64,000 bases of DNA from RPRB01 sp035501615 (GTDB lineage: Bacteria > Myxococcota > Myxococcia > Myxococcales > Myxococcaceae), in contig DATJVY010000002.1 of assembly GCA_035501615.1 (NCBI GenBank), positions 10,302-74,301 of the forward strand, written 5' to 3'. Of the stretch, positions 37,601-46,104 are shown piece by piece. A program made the translations under genes and the position numbers. Every line of letters begins with the position of its first letter. Position 1 is the first letter of the stretch. The notes below the pieces were generated by a model. It searched no databases, was not told the origin of the DNA, and saw only the letters and a program-made list of their open reading frames with translations.

Positions 37601-39718
37601 GTGAAGCTGCGCTGGCGTGCGCCTGCCCCGGGGGACCCGGCGCTCGAGAGACTCCCCGTCGGAACGCCGGAGGCGGTGCCGCACGAGCTCCAGGGACGTG
37701 GCGCGGCGCGCCTCCTGCTCTCGTTCCTGTGGATCCAGGCCGGCGGGTTCCTGTTCTACCTGGTGGTGTCGACCTGGGCGGTCCCGTCGCAGTGGGTCCG
37801 CTTCGGGCTGCAGAGCGCGTTCGGCTGGGTGGTCATCCTCCTCCTGGCCTGGGCGGTCCGGCGCGGCCGCGTGGTGCTCGCCTCGGTGGGTTACCTCGCC
37901 TGTGGATGGCTTCTCCTCACGGTGTCGGCGTACACCGCCGGAGGCATCACCGGCTCGGCGCCGCTCGGGTACCTGGTGCTCATCGTGGCCGCGGGGCTGC
38001 TCCTCGGGACCCGGGCCACGGTGGCCACCGCGGGGGTGTGCCTCCTGAGCGCGCTGGTCCTCGCGCTGCTCGGCGTGAAGGGGGCGCTGCCGCCGCCGGC
38101 GGTGCACAACACCCCGCTCGACATCCTCGCCGACTTCGCGGTGTACGCCGGCCTCACCGTGGCCTTCCAGCTCCTGGCCGCGCGCAACCTCCGCGCCTCG
38201 GAGGACAGGTACCGGAGCCTGGTCGACCGGGCACGGGACGTCATCTTCACCGTCGACCGCGAGGGCCTCATCACCTCGCTGAACCCGGCCTTCGAGCTGG
38301 TCACCGGGTTTCCCCGCGCGCACTGGGTGGGCCGGCCATTCAGCTCGCTCGTCGCGGGGGACGCGCCGGAGGCGGCCTGGGTCCGGCTCCAGTCCTCGGG
38401 GGGTGCGGCCTTCGAGGTGCGGGTCCGGGCCGCCGGCGGCGAGCGGGTGCTGGAGGTGGTGGTGGCGATGGCCACCGACCTGTCGGGCGACCTCCTCGGC
38501 ATCGGCCGCGACGTGAGTGACCGGAAGGAGGCCGAGACCAGGCGCGCCCAGCTCGAGACGCAGCTGCGGCAGTCGCAGAAGCGCGAGGCGATCGGCACGC
38601 TGGCCAGCGGTATCGCCCACGACTTCAACAACGTCCTCACCGCGATCATGGGGCAGGCCCAGCTACTCCACGACGAGTGCCCGGCCACGATGCAGGCGCG
38701 GACCGCGGAGATCCTCCAGGCGGCGGCGCGGGCCCGGGACGTGGTGCGGCAGCTGCTGACCTTCGCCCGCGGGACAGGCCACGAGCACCGTCCGGTGCGG
38801 CTGCAGCACGTGGTGTTCGAGGCTCTGCAGCTGATGCGCGCCTCGCTGCCCGCCTCGGTGGAGCTGGAGGCTTCGATCGACTCCGGGACGGCGACGGTGC
38901 TCGCCGACCAGGGGCAGATGCACCAGGTGGTGATCAACCTGGCCACCAACGCCGCGGCCGCCATGCAGGGCCGGACGGGCAAGATCGGCGTCTACCTCGG
39001 GAACCTGCCCGCGTCGGGAGGCGCGGGCACGGGCGCGCTGGGGACGGTGAGGCTCCGGGTGACGGACGACGGGGTGGGGATGACGCCCGAGGTTCTGGAA
39101 CGCATCTTCGAGCCCTTCTTCACCACCCGTCCGCTGGGGGAAGGGACGGGGCTCGGGCTGGCGGTGGTGCAGGGCATCGTCCAGGACCACGGCGGGCAGA
39201 TCTTCGTCCGCAGCGCGCCGGGGAAGGGGACGACCTTCGACGTCGAGCTGCCCGCCGCGGGCGTGGAGCGGGCCGAGGTGCCCGCGCCACCGGCGGTTGC
39301 GGCGCACGGGGCGGGAGAGCGGCTCCTGGTGGTGGACGACGAGCCGGTCATCGCCCGCGTCGTGAGCGAGCAGCTGCGACGGCTGGGGTACGACGTGACG
39401 GCGCTGAACGATCCGGAGGAGGCGCTCGAGCTGCTGGCCGAGGAGCCGGACGACTTCGACCTCCTCCTCACCGACCTCCAGATGCCGCGGATGGACGGGG
39501 TGGAGCTGGCGGCCCGGGTGGGGCGGCTGCGCCCGCGGATGCCGGTGGTGCTCTCGACGGGGAACCGCTGGTCGGTCCCGGCCTCGACGGCGCGCGCTGC
39601 GGGCATCCTGGAGATCGTCGACAAGCCGTTCCGCATCGAGGAGCTGTCGCACGCGCTGCGGACCGTGCTCGACGCCGCGGGGATCCGCCCCCGGAAGTCG
39701 CGCGAGACGGGGAGCTGA
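37601..39718 (+). CDS. Hybrid membrane PAS histidine kinase with receiver
   Basis: The 705-residue protein has an N-terminal membrane domain of about five to six helices (residues 35-190) and a PAS domain (SEDRYRSLVDRARDVIFTVD). HisKA follows with phospho-acceptor His340 in ASGIAHDFNNVLTAI, then the ATPase domain (HQVVINLATNAAAAMQG, DDGVGMTPEVLERIFEPFF, GTGLGLAVVQGIVQDHGG). A C-terminal receiver (575-690) has LLVVDDEPVIARV and Asp625 in LLLTDLQMPRMDGVEL. It is an orphan hybrid kinase, as is common in Myxococcota. The GTG start at 37601 lacks a clear ribosome site, so the N-terminus is uncertain. Confidence 0.9.
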   Translation: MKLRWRAPAPGDPALERLPVGTPEAVPHELQGRGAARLLLSFLWIQAGGFLFYLVVSTWAVPSQWVRFGLQSAFGWVVILLLAWAVRRGRVVLASVGYLACGWLLLTVSAYTAGGITGSAPLGYLVLIVAAGLLLGTRATVATAGVCLLSALVLALLGVKGALPPPAVHNTPLDILADFAVYAGLTVAFQLLAARNLRASEDRYRSLVDRARDVIFTVDREGLITSLNPAFELVTGFPRAHWVGRPFSSLVAGDAPEAAWVRLQSSGGAAFEVRVRAAGGERVLEVVVAMATDLSGDLLGIGRDVSDRKEAETRRAQLETQLRQSQKREAIGTLASGIAHDFNNVLTAIMGQAQLLHDECPATMQARTAEILQAAARARDVVRQLLTFARGTGHEHRPVRLQHVVFEALQLMRASLPASVELEASIDSGTATVLADQGQMHQVVINLATNAAAAMQGRTGKIGVYLGNLPASGGAGTGALGTVRLRVTDDGVGMTPEVLERIFEPFFTTRPLGEGTGLGLAVVQGIVQDHGGQIFVRSAPGKGTTFDVELPAAGVERAEVPAPPAVAAHGAGERLLVVDDEPVIARVVSEQLRRLGYDVTALNDPEEALELLAEEPDDFDLLLTDLQMPRMDGVELAARVGRLRPRMPVVLSTGNRWSVPASTARAAGILEIVDKPFRIEELSHALRTVLDAAGIRPRKSRETGS

Positions 39719-39837
39719 GGCGGGGATCCCGGCCCGGCGGCGGTCCCCGGGGGCCCCGGACGCGCGACCCGCCGGCTCGATCCCGGTGGTTCTCCAGACG
39801 CGGAAGTACCTGGATCTAGGACGATTTGACAAGAAGA

Positions 39838-39849
39838 ACGACCGTTCGT
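39838..39849. promoter_or_regulatory. Predicted TetR operator, upstream copy
   Basis: The 12-mer ACGACCGTTCGT lies 13 bases before the TetR start and matches the downstream perfect palindrome ACGAACGTTCGT at 11 of 12 positions. Flanking AAGAA/TTCTT arms (39831-39835 and 39851-39855) make it a larger dyad. Position over the promoter suggests autorepression. Confidence 0.55.
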
Positions 39850-39862
39850 ATTCTTCCGATTC

Positions 39863-40459
39863 GTGAGCAAGGGCGATCAGACACGGGCGCGGATCCTCCG
39901 GCACGCGGCGAGGGTGGCGAGCCGGGATGGCCTCGAGGGGCTGAGCATCGGCGAGCTGGCCTCGGCGCTGCAGATGTCGAAGAGCGGGCTGTTCGCGCAC
40001 TTCGGCAGCAAGGAGGAGCTGCAGATCGAGGTGCTGCAGGCCGCGGCGGTGGACTTCGAGGAGAAGGTGGTCCGCCCGGCGCTCAAGGCACCCCGGGGGC
40101 CGGCGCGGCTCCGGGCGCTCTGCGAGGCGTGGCTCCGGTGGGCGAGCTCGCCGGACATCCCGGGCGGCTGCATCTTCGCTGGCGCCTCGTTCGAGATGGA
40201 CGACCGGCCGGGCCCAGTCCGCGACTACGTGGCGGAGCAGCAGCGGCAGCTTCTCGGCGTGCTGTCGCGCTCGGCGCGGCTGGGGGTCGAGGCGGGGCTG
40301 CTGCGCCCGGACCTCGACTGTGACCTGCTCGCCTTCCAGCTCCTCGGCCTGATGCTCGGCTTCCACCACGCGCGCCGGCTCCTGCGGTCGCGCAACGCCG
40401 AGGCGATGGCCCGGAAGTCCCTCGACCAGCTGCTCGCGCAGGCCATGCCCGCGCACTGA
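39863..40459 (+). CDS. TetR-family transcriptional regulator
   Basis: The 198-residue regulator has a TetR_N HTH (TRARILRHAARVASRDGLEG, IGELASALQMSKSGLFAHFG, then KEELQIEVLQAAAVDFEEK) and a C-terminal ligand/dimer domain related to TetR_C (PDIPGGCIFAGASFEMDDRP). It starts at GTG 39863, after a region holding a predicted operator. It is 40 bases upstream of an alpha/beta hydrolase gene whose first codons contain the second operator copy. The inducer is unknown; a lipid or ester handled by the hydrolase is plausible. Confidence 0.93.
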   Translation: MSKGDQTRARILRHAARVASRDGLEGLSIGELASALQMSKSGLFAHFGSKEELQIEVLQAAAVDFEEKVVRPALKAPRGPARLRALCEAWLRWASSPDIPGGCIFAGASFEMDDRPGPVRDYVAEQQRQLLGVLSRSARLGVEAGLLRPDLDCDLLAFQLLGLMLGFHHARRLLRSRNAEAMARKSLDQLLAQAMPAH

Positions 40460-40499
40460 CGGAGCCGTGAACGACTCGAAGCACAGAGGAGAAGAGGAC

Positions 40500-41393
40500 A
40501 TGCCCAAGAATAGTACGAACGTTCGTTTGTTGTCTGGTCTCCTCTCGGGGTCGGCGGCCGTGTGGCCGCGGGCCGCCGGGCGGCTGGCGTTCGAGATGTT
40601 CTGCACGACGGGGCCGCGCCGGGTGCCGAACTTCGCTCCTGAACCGGATGGGGTGGAGACCTTCCGGGCGGCGGGGCGCCGCGTCGCGAGCTACACCTGG
40701 GAAGGGGGAGGGCCCACGGTCCTCCTGGTCCATGGCTGGAGTGGAGGCTCGGGGGACCTCGCGTCATTCATCGTGCCGCTGCGCGATTCCGGGCGGCGCG
40801 TCGTCGCCATCGATCTTCCGGCCCACGGACGGTCTCCCGGCGCGCGGCTCAACCTCCCGGGCGCGGTGGCTGCCGTGGAGATGGCGCTCCGCCGCGAGCC
40901 GACGGTCGAGGCGGTCATCGCGCACTCCTTCGGCGTTGCTGCCACCGTGCTCGCCGCCGGACGCGGGGCCCCGCTCCCGCGGGCCGTCCTGGTCTCCGGT
41001 CCGGCCTCGATGGAGCCCTTCCTCCAGCGCTTCGAGCAGGCGCTTGGGCTCGGGGCCGCGGTCCGGACCGCGATGCGCGCGCGCGTCCGCCGGGTCCTCG
41101 ACCTCGGTGGGCTCGAGACGATGGAGCTGGCGAAGGTGGCTCCACGGCTCTCGGCACGGGCCCTCGTCATCCACGACCGGGGCGACCGGGAGGTCCCGTT
41201 CCTCTCCGCCCAGGCGCTCCATCGCGCGTGGCCGGGGGCGGAGCTGCTCGCCACCGACGGGCTCGGACACCGGAAGCTGCTCTCCGACCCCGTGGTGGTC
41301 GAGCGGGCGGTCCGGTTCGCGGTGGGATGGGATGGGGTGGAGACGGAGCGGCCGGCACCGGTGCCGACCGAGCTGCGGGTCGTCGCCGGCTGA
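40500..41393 (+). CDS. Alpha/beta hydrolase
   Basis: The 297-residue enzyme has the oxyanion region VLLVHGWSGGSGD, the nucleophile elbow IAHSFGVAAT with Ser at its centre, acidic candidate in LVIHDRGDREVPF (Asp) and catalytic His in DGLGHRKLL. It lacks a signal peptide. I start at ATG 40500, supported by an AGAGGAGAAGAGG purine run just upstream; the earlier GTG 40467 is less likely. The TetR-like palindrome sits at codons 6-9, so repressor binding would block transcription just after initiation. Confidence 0.9.
   Translation: MPKNSTNVRLLSGLLSGSAAVWPRAAGRLAFEMFCTTGPRRVPNFAPEPDGVETFRAAGRRVASYTWEGGGPTVLLVHGWSGGSGDLASFIVPLRDSGRRVVAIDLPAHGRSPGARLNLPGAVAAVEMALRREPTVEAVIAHSFGVAATVLAAGRGAPLPRAVLVSGPASMEPFLQRFEQALGLGAAVRTAMRARVRRVLDLGGLETMELAKVAPRLSARALVIHDRGDREVPFLSAQALHRAWPGAELLATDGLGHRKLLSDPVVVERAVRFAVGWDGVETERPAPVPTELRVVAG
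40515..40526. promoter_or_regulatory. Predicted TetR operator, downstream copy
   Basis: The perfect 12-base palindrome ACGAACGTTCGT lies 15 bases inside the hydrolase reading frame. AAGAATAGT before it echoes the AAGAATA found on the reverse strand of the upstream copy. Two matching sites flanking the tetR gene support regulator binding. Confidence 0.55.
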
Positions 41394-41425
41394 GGAGTGG
41401 CTCGGAGCGTGACCGCTCCAGAGTG

Positions 41426-41769
41426 TCAGCACCGGCTGGGGCTCGGTGAGAGTGAATCCGCCCGGAGGTGCACCGCCTCGAGACAGGCCAGGAGCTTCCC
41501 CGACGCGAGGTCGTGAAGGAGCAGCGTCGCGTGCTCCGCCCCTCCGCCGACGTGAAGGCGCTCGACACCGAGTGGGCCGGAACGCCCGGTACCAGCCCCA
41601 CCCCCGTCAGCCGCGCGATGCCCTCGCCGGGAAGCGACGTCGGCCGCACCAGCCCCGCCGCCGTCCGCCCCTGCGAGTGCGCCCGGAAGCCCTCCCGCAT
41701 CGGAGCGACCAACGCCAGCGCGTCGAGCCGGCGGACCACCTCGGCATGAGGAAGGAACGGGGTGCGCAT
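41426..41769 (-). pseudogene. Truncated, frameshifted ornithine cyclodeaminase/mu-crystallin family remnant
   Basis: The first frame reads FLPHAEVVRRLDALALVAP, MREGFRAHSQGRTAAGLVRP and LTGVGLVPGVPAHSV, matching the N-terminal domain of ornithine cyclodeaminase/mu-crystallin proteins. After that the homology continues in another frame (VERLHVGGGAEHATLLLHDL, then ASGKLLACLEAVHLR), implying one missing base near 41566-41575. A stop at 41426 follows after 13 unrelated codons. Only about 115 of some 320 residues remain, and the NAD-binding Rossmann domain is gone. It starts 11 bases after the ACT protein stop on the same strand, so it decayed at an operon end. Confidence 0.7.
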
Positions 41770-41779
41770 CACCGAGGAG

Positions 41780-42157
41780 TCACGCGTCGACCGCGTGCCC
41801 GGCCTCGCGGAACGCCTCCGCCGCCCGGGCCACCGCCTCCTCCCGGACGAGGAGCAGATCCGTGTCGAAGGTCGCCACCGCGAACAGCGAGATCCCGGCG
41901 CGGGCGAGCGGCCCGCTCAGCGCGTGGAGGAGACCCACCACCTGGAAGTCGATCGGCCCCTCCACCTCGAACGCCCGCCACCCCCGCTCGGCCCGGACGT
42001 CGGACGGAACGCGCGCCTCGAGGCAGGTGACGGAGAGCTCGACCTCGCCGCGCCGGACGATGCACACCAGGCCGGGCCCGTCGGCCCAGGGAGGCAACGC
42101 GCTCGTTCCGGGAAGACGGGCCACCGCCAGTCGCCCGGGCAGGAGCCGGAGCCTCAC
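41780..42157 (-). CDS. ACT-domain (CASTOR/ACT type) protein
   Basis: The 125-residue protein has two ACT-like repeats in which DGPGLVCIVRRGEVELSVTC precedes RGWRAFEVEGPIDFQVVGLL and ISLFAVATFDTDLLLVREEA. The last stretch is the hallmark SxFaxxTFxTDyxLV of the CASTOR/ACT group that binds amino acids. It is likely a small-molecule binding regulator; the ligand is unknown. The GTG at 42157 follows the DoxX gene by 23 bases and is preceded by GAGGGG. Downstream is the ornithine cyclodeaminase remnant, so amino acid sensing once had an enzyme partner. Confidence 0.85.
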   Translation of the reverse strand: MRLRLLPGRLAVARLPGTSALPPWADGPGLVCIVRRGEVELSVTCLEARVPSDVRAERGWRAFEVEGPIDFQVVGLLHALSGPLARAGISLFAVATFDTDLLLVREEAVARAAEAFREAGHAVDA

Positions 42158-42180
42158 GCCGGCCCCTCGCGCCTCTCCGC

Positions 42181-42600
42181 TCAGCGGAACCTCCCGGTGG
42201 TCCAGAGCCCCACCAGCGCCACCAGGAAGTAGGCGGGAATCACCGCCGCCCCCGTGTAGTCCTTCGCGATGCGCTGCCCGAAGAACAGCGCCAGGAAGGC
42301 CAGCGCCGCGACCGTGATGCCCCAGAAGGCGATGCGCGGCACGCCGAGCACCATCAGCTCCACCAGCCCCACGCCACAGAGCACGCCCGCGCTCACCTCG
42401 ACGAAGGTCAGGCTCACCAGCATCGGCGTCACCACGCCCCGGAGCGGACTGTTGCCGAAGTGCTGCGTCAGCCAGCCCTGGTTGCCGCGGAAGTCGATCA
42501 CCTTGTCGATGCCGGACTGGAGGAAGAGGATCGCCAGGAACGTCGTGGGGAGCGCCTGCAGCAGCCAGGCAACGATGCGGGGAGAGCTCAGCGGCGGCAT
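42181..42600 (-). CDS. DoxX-like membrane protein
   Basis: The 139-residue protein has four helices and a DoxX-type N-terminus (LQALPTTFLAILFLQSGIDK then VIDFRGNQGWLTQHF), with helix three at GVGLVELMVLGVPRIAFWGI. DoxX proteins are small inner-membrane proteins tied to respiration or oxidative stress; the precise role is unknown. It lies 3 bases after the DUF885 gene and 23 bases before the ACT gene on the same strand, forming one operon. Confidence 0.8.
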   Translation of the reverse strand: MPPLSSPRIVAWLLQALPTTFLAILFLQSGIDKVIDFRGNQGWLTQHFGNSPLRGVVTPMLVSLTFVEVSAGVLCGVGLVELMVLGVPRIAFWGITVAALAFLALFFGQRIAKDYTGAAVIPAYFLVALVGLWTTGRFR

Positions 42601-42603
42601 GTC

Positions 42604-44322
42604 TCACCTCTGCTCGAGGAGCAGCTTGCGAACCAGACGGATGGGGAGCGCGCCCTGGGCGAGGAATGCGTCGTGGAACTCGCGGAGCGTTCCGCCCTTC
42701 GCGCTCAGGTACTCGCGGCGCAGCTCGTAGATCTGCAGCTTGCCGTACGTGTAATAGAGATAGGTCGGGTCGTAGGTGCCGCGCCGCGCCTCCTCGTAGG
42801 CGTTGGCCGGCGTCTGGTAGCACTCCTTCGCGAAGCGCTCCGCCCCCTGCTCGACGGTCATGGTGGTCGTGTGCAGCCGGATGCCCACCACGAAGCGGCA
42901 ATCGCGGAGCAGCGCCTCCTCCAGCTGCGCCATCCTGATGCGCGGGTCGGTGTCGGCGAATCCTTCCTCCACCACCATCTGCTCGCCGTAGTGCGCCCAT
43001 CCCTCGACGTTGGAGTTGGTCTGGAGAAGCTTCCGCACCTTGGTGGGTACCCGCGGCATCCACAGCGCCTGGAGGAAGTGGCCCGGATAGGCCTCGTGCA
43101 CGTCGGTCATCGCCAGGATCGGCGTGGCAAACGCGCGGAGGTGCTCCTCCACCTGCTTCGCGTTCCAGCTCTCATCGGGTGGCGTCACGTAGTAGTAGGA
43201 CTCGGTGGCCTTCGTCTCGTAGGGCCCGGGCGCGTCGAGCGAGGCGAACGCACCGTTCCGGGCGAAGGCCGGCGTCGGCTCCACCTTCGGCCGCACCTCG
43301 GACGGGAACGAGACCAGGTTCTTCGAGACCACGAACTGCCGGACCCCCTCGAGCGAGCGGCGCACCGCGGGGATGAGGTCCATGGCCGTCGGGTGGTCCG
43401 CCTGGAGGGCGGCCATCACCTGGAACGAGCTCCGCCGGGGGTCGATCAGCTGCGCGGTCTGAACCGCCGCCTCGCCGTCCGCCTTGAGCTGGGCCTCGCC
43501 CTTCGCCAGCAGCGCATCCAGCGGCTCGGAGATCATGTCCTCGGTCTGGAGCTTCTCCGCGAAGAACGCCGGGCCGATGGCCCAGCTGCCGGTGCTCCGG
43601 GGCTTGAGTTCCTTCTCCAGGAAGTGGATCCAGTCCTGGGTCGCGGCGAAGGCGGTCGTGTTCGCCCTGCTGAAGTCGGCCAGGGCCAAGGTGTCGGTCC
43701 CGGCAGCCTCCTTCGCCCAGGCGGGGAGCACGTCTTGGAAGTACCCGAGCGATCCATTCGCCAGGATCAGGGCAAGCTCGGTCCACTCCTTCGGAGGCGT
43801 CTTCACGTTCGCCTTGCCCGCGGCGTATACCCGCGGAACGGCCCGCAGCCGCGCCGTCACCGACTTGAGGCGGTCCGCCGCCGGCGCGAACTCGCGCTTG
43901 AGCAGAACGTCGATTCCCTCGCCCGGGATGCGCGAGTAGGTCATCGGGTTCTGCAGCCGGAACCCCATCTTCTCCCACTCGAGCAGATCGGCCCGGATGC
44001 GGGACTCGAGCGCCTCGAGGTCGATGAGGTCGTCGTAGGGAAGCGCCACCCGCTCGGTCCACAGCGCCACCGCGCGGTCGAGCATTCCCTGGAGCTTCTG
44101 CACGTGGACCGCCACCCGTGTGGCGCCGAAGTCCTCCAGCGTCGGGTCGAACTGGTGGAAGCCCTGCTGCGTGCCCACCGTGGGCTCGAAGGCGAAGGTC
44201 TCGGTGAAGTAGTCGTCCACCAGCGTGGAGAAGCGCGCCGTGGCCTCGTCCCGCGAGAGCCCGCGGCCGTGGGAACAGGCGAGGAGGCAGCAGAGGGAGA
44301 ACGGCAGCGCGGTCCGGAGCAT
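42604..44322 (-). CDS. DUF885 lipoprotein, putative metallohydrolase
   Basis: The 572-residue protein starts with a lipoprotein signal (LPFSLCCLLACSHGRG, lipobox LLAC). DUF885 proteins carry an HExxxGH motif, here TDVHEAYPGHFLQALW, consistent with a zinc peptidase-like active site, with candidate third ligands in EGWAHYGEQMVVEEGF. YYVTPPDESWNAKQVEEHLR is also family-typical. The start ATG at 44322 gives the lipid-modified N-terminus. The gene begins 14 bases after the SDR stop. Relatives are annotated as DUF885 only; the substrate is unknown. Confidence 0.88.
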   Translation of the reverse strand: MLRTALPFSLCCLLACSHGRGLSRDEATARFSTLVDDYFTETFAFEPTVGTQQGFHQFDPTLEDFGATRVAVHVQKLQGMLDRAVALWTERVALPYDDLIDLEALESRIRADLLEWEKMGFRLQNPMTYSRIPGEGIDVLLKREFAPAADRLKSVTARLRAVPRVYAAGKANVKTPPKEWTELALILANGSLGYFQDVLPAWAKEAAGTDTLALADFSRANTTAFAATQDWIHFLEKELKPRSTGSWAIGPAFFAEKLQTEDMISEPLDALLAKGEAQLKADGEAAVQTAQLIDPRRSSFQVMAALQADHPTAMDLIPAVRRSLEGVRQFVVSKNLVSFPSEVRPKVEPTPAFARNGAFASLDAPGPYETKATESYYYVTPPDESWNAKQVEEHLRAFATPILAMTDVHEAYPGHFLQALWMPRVPTKVRKLLQTNSNVEGWAHYGEQMVVEEGFADTDPRIRMAQLEEALLRDCRFVVGIRLHTTTMTVEQGAERFAKECYQTPANAYEEARRGTYDPTYLYYTYGKLQIYELRREYLSAKGGTLREFHDAFLAQGALPIRLVRKLLLEQR

Positions 44323-44336
44323 GAACCGCCTGCTTA

Positions 44337-45119
44337 CTACGGCAGGCGCCCCGCCATGTGCCCTCCGTCGATGGGCAGCGCCACCCCGGTCACGAAGGCC
44401 GACTCGTCCGAGGCCAGGTACACCGCGGCCCAGGCCACGTCGTCCGGCTTCCCCAGCCGCCCGAGCGGGATGTCCCGGGTCAGCACCTTGGCGCCCTTCT
44501 CCGGCGTCAGCCCCAGCCCCTGGACGAACGCGTCCACCATCGGCGACTCGGTCCACACCGGACAGAGGGCGTTGGCGCGGACACGGCTCGGCGCACCCTC
44601 CAGTGCCAGCGTCTGCACCAGCTGGAGCACCGCCGCCTTGCTGGGGCCGTAGGCTCCGAGTCCCGCCGTGCCGTGGAGGCCCGCGATGGAGGACATCACC
44701 ACGATGCTCCCGCCCCGGTCGGCCTCGCGCATGACCCGCAGCCCATGGCGGGCGCAGAGGAAGACCCCGGTGAGGTTGACGTCGAGCACCCGCTGCCAGT
44801 CGGTGAGCGGGAGATCGGCCAGGAAGCCCGGAGCGCCGATGCCCGCATTGGCCACCAGCACGTCGAGCCCGCCCCAGCGCTGGACAGCGTCGGCCACCGC
44901 GGCCTCCACCTCGGGCTCCTTCGCGACGTCCAGCCGGCGCGCCGTTGCCCGGGACCGCTCCCGAGCAGGAAGCCCGGCGATCGTCTCCTCGCAGCCCGGG
45001 AGATTCACGTCGGTGACCAGCACCCGCGCGCCCTCGCCGACGTAACGGTGGACGATGGCCCGGCCGAGACCGGAGGCGCCCCCGGTCACCAGCGCCACCT
45101 TCCCGTCCAGTCGACCCAT
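44337..45119 (-). CDS. SDR-family oxidoreductase
   Basis: The 260-residue protein is a classical SDR: cofactor motif VTGGASGLGRAIV, VTDVNLPG after strand 2 (Asp favours NAD), NAGIG, Ser in VMSSIAGLHG, catalytic YGPSKAA and C-terminal IDGGHMAGRL. Its family includes 3-oxoacyl-ACP reductases and many alcohol dehydrogenases; the substrate is not determined. It lies 8 bases after the DsbA-like gene and precedes DUF885, ending the central part of a leftward operon. Confidence 0.93.
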   Translation of the reverse strand: MGRLDGKVALVTGGASGLGRAIVHRYVGEGARVLVTDVNLPGCEETIAGLPARERSRATARRLDVAKEPEVEAAVADAVQRWGGLDVLVANAGIGAPGFLADLPLTDWQRVLDVNLTGVFLCARHGLRVMREADRGGSIVVMSSIAGLHGTAGLGAYGPSKAAVLQLVQTLALEGAPSRVRANALCPVWTESPMVDAFVQGLGLTPEKGAKVLTRDIPLGRLGKPDDVAWAAVYLASDESAFVTGVALPIDGGHMAGRLP

Positions 45120-45127
45120 CCCGGTCG

Positions 45128-45673
45128 CTAGAGGTGCGCTGAGCGCGCCATCGCCGGCGCGCCGCCGAGCGCACGAAGCAGCGAGCCCGTCTCCCAGCTG
45201 CCGACGTGTCGCTTGCCGTTGATGAAGAGCGTGGGCGTTCCGCTCACGCCGCTCCGCACCCCGCCGTCCACCTCCTGTGCCACGTGGAGCCGGTGAGCGC
45301 GGGCCTGCAGCTCGCTCGAGAAGCGTCCGAGGTCGAGTCCCAGGTGCGCGGCGAGGGCTGCCGGATCCATGTCGTCGTCGGCGATGAGCAGCGCGCGGTG
45401 CATCTCCCAGAACCTGCCCTGCGTGCCCGCGGCATGGGCCGCCTCGGCGAACAGCGCCGCGTCGGGATTCAGCTCCTCGCGGGGAAAGTGCCGGAACGCG
45501 TACCGCACCCGTCGCCCCAGCTTCTTGCGTGCGACGTCGACGAAAGCCGACGCCCGCCGGGTGTAGGGGCAGGTGTAATCGCCGTACATGAGGAGCGTCA
45601 GCGGCGCCGTCGCGTCGCCGAGGACGTGGTCCTGGGGGCCGACGGGAACGGCGAGCCGGGGATGACGGACCAT
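45128..45673 (-). CDS. DsbA-like thioredoxin-fold protein with a single cysteine
   Basis: The 181-residue protein has the DsbA/Thioredoxin_4 pattern: HVLGDATAPLTLLMYGDYTC at the active-site strand, a helical insertion (FREELNPDAA region) and the cis-Pro loop SGTPTLFINGKRHVGSW. The active site is C35-P-Y-T, and no other Cys is present, so it cannot cycle a CxxC disulfide. There is no signal peptide. Similar proteins lie in the cytosol or as NhaA fusions. GGAGG is well placed before ATG 45673. Confidence 0.88.
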   Translation of the reverse strand: MVRHPRLAVPVGPQDHVLGDATAPLTLLMYGDYTCPYTRRASAFVDVARKKLGRRVRYAFRHFPREELNPDAALFAEAAHAAGTQGRFWEMHRALLIADDDMDPAALAAHLGLDLGRFSSELQARAHRLHVAQEVDGGVRSGVSGTPTLFINGKRHVGSWETGSLLRALGGAPAMARSAHL

Positions 45674-46104
45674 GCGGACCTCCAGCGACCGGGGAGGGCG
45701 GGAGATTGGTCCCGGAGGCCGACAGTCCGTGTGACAGTCACGTGACGGGTGAATGGCGCACCGCGGCTGGGACCCGGGCGCGAGACACGACCGGGTGGCA
45801 GGGGCGAGGTGCACAGCGGGCCCGGTCTGTTGCCGGATCAACGGATTTCGAGCGGCCCCGCCTTCCTGACCCGAGCAGGAGACGGAGCAGGGCGCGACGT
45901 CCCGATGGGTCGCCGCAACCTCCTCCCACCACGGGGGGTTCGAAAGGTCATGAGGAACCCCTGTCACGGGCTGCAATGCAACCGTTGCAAGGACGTCCTC
46001 AGGACGAGGTGCCGCATGTCAGCAGCTGGCCGGAATTGCTCGGACTCCACGGTGGATCCCGGCTTGCAACCGGCTGGAACGGGCATGCCGCTCGAGGTGT
46101 CGTG
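45674..46104. other. Intergenic gap with clustered dyads, no convincing gene
   Basis: The 431 bases divide the leftward DsbA-like operon from a possible short + strand gene. Open frames here (for example 45749-46105) lack recognisable domains, codon bias like the neighbours or a good ribosome site. Three adjacent or overlapping palindromes occur at 45977-46006, and another TTGCAAC copy lies at 46064-46070. Confidence 0.6.
45977..46006. promoter_or_regulatory. Cluster of three palindromes
   Basis: TGCAACCGTTGCA (45977-45989) is a 6+1+6 palindrome, AGGACGTCCT (45990-45999) a 10-base one, and CGTCCTCAGGACG (45994-46006) another 6+1+6. The last two overlap, so alternative hairpins or two operator half-sites are possible. 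No motif for a named regulator was recognised. Confidence 0.35.

Noticed and set aside
37463..38620. Long N-terminal extension of the M64 peptidase frame on the minus strand
   Set aside because: The signal peptide begins at 37462; the rest is antisense to the hybrid kinase.
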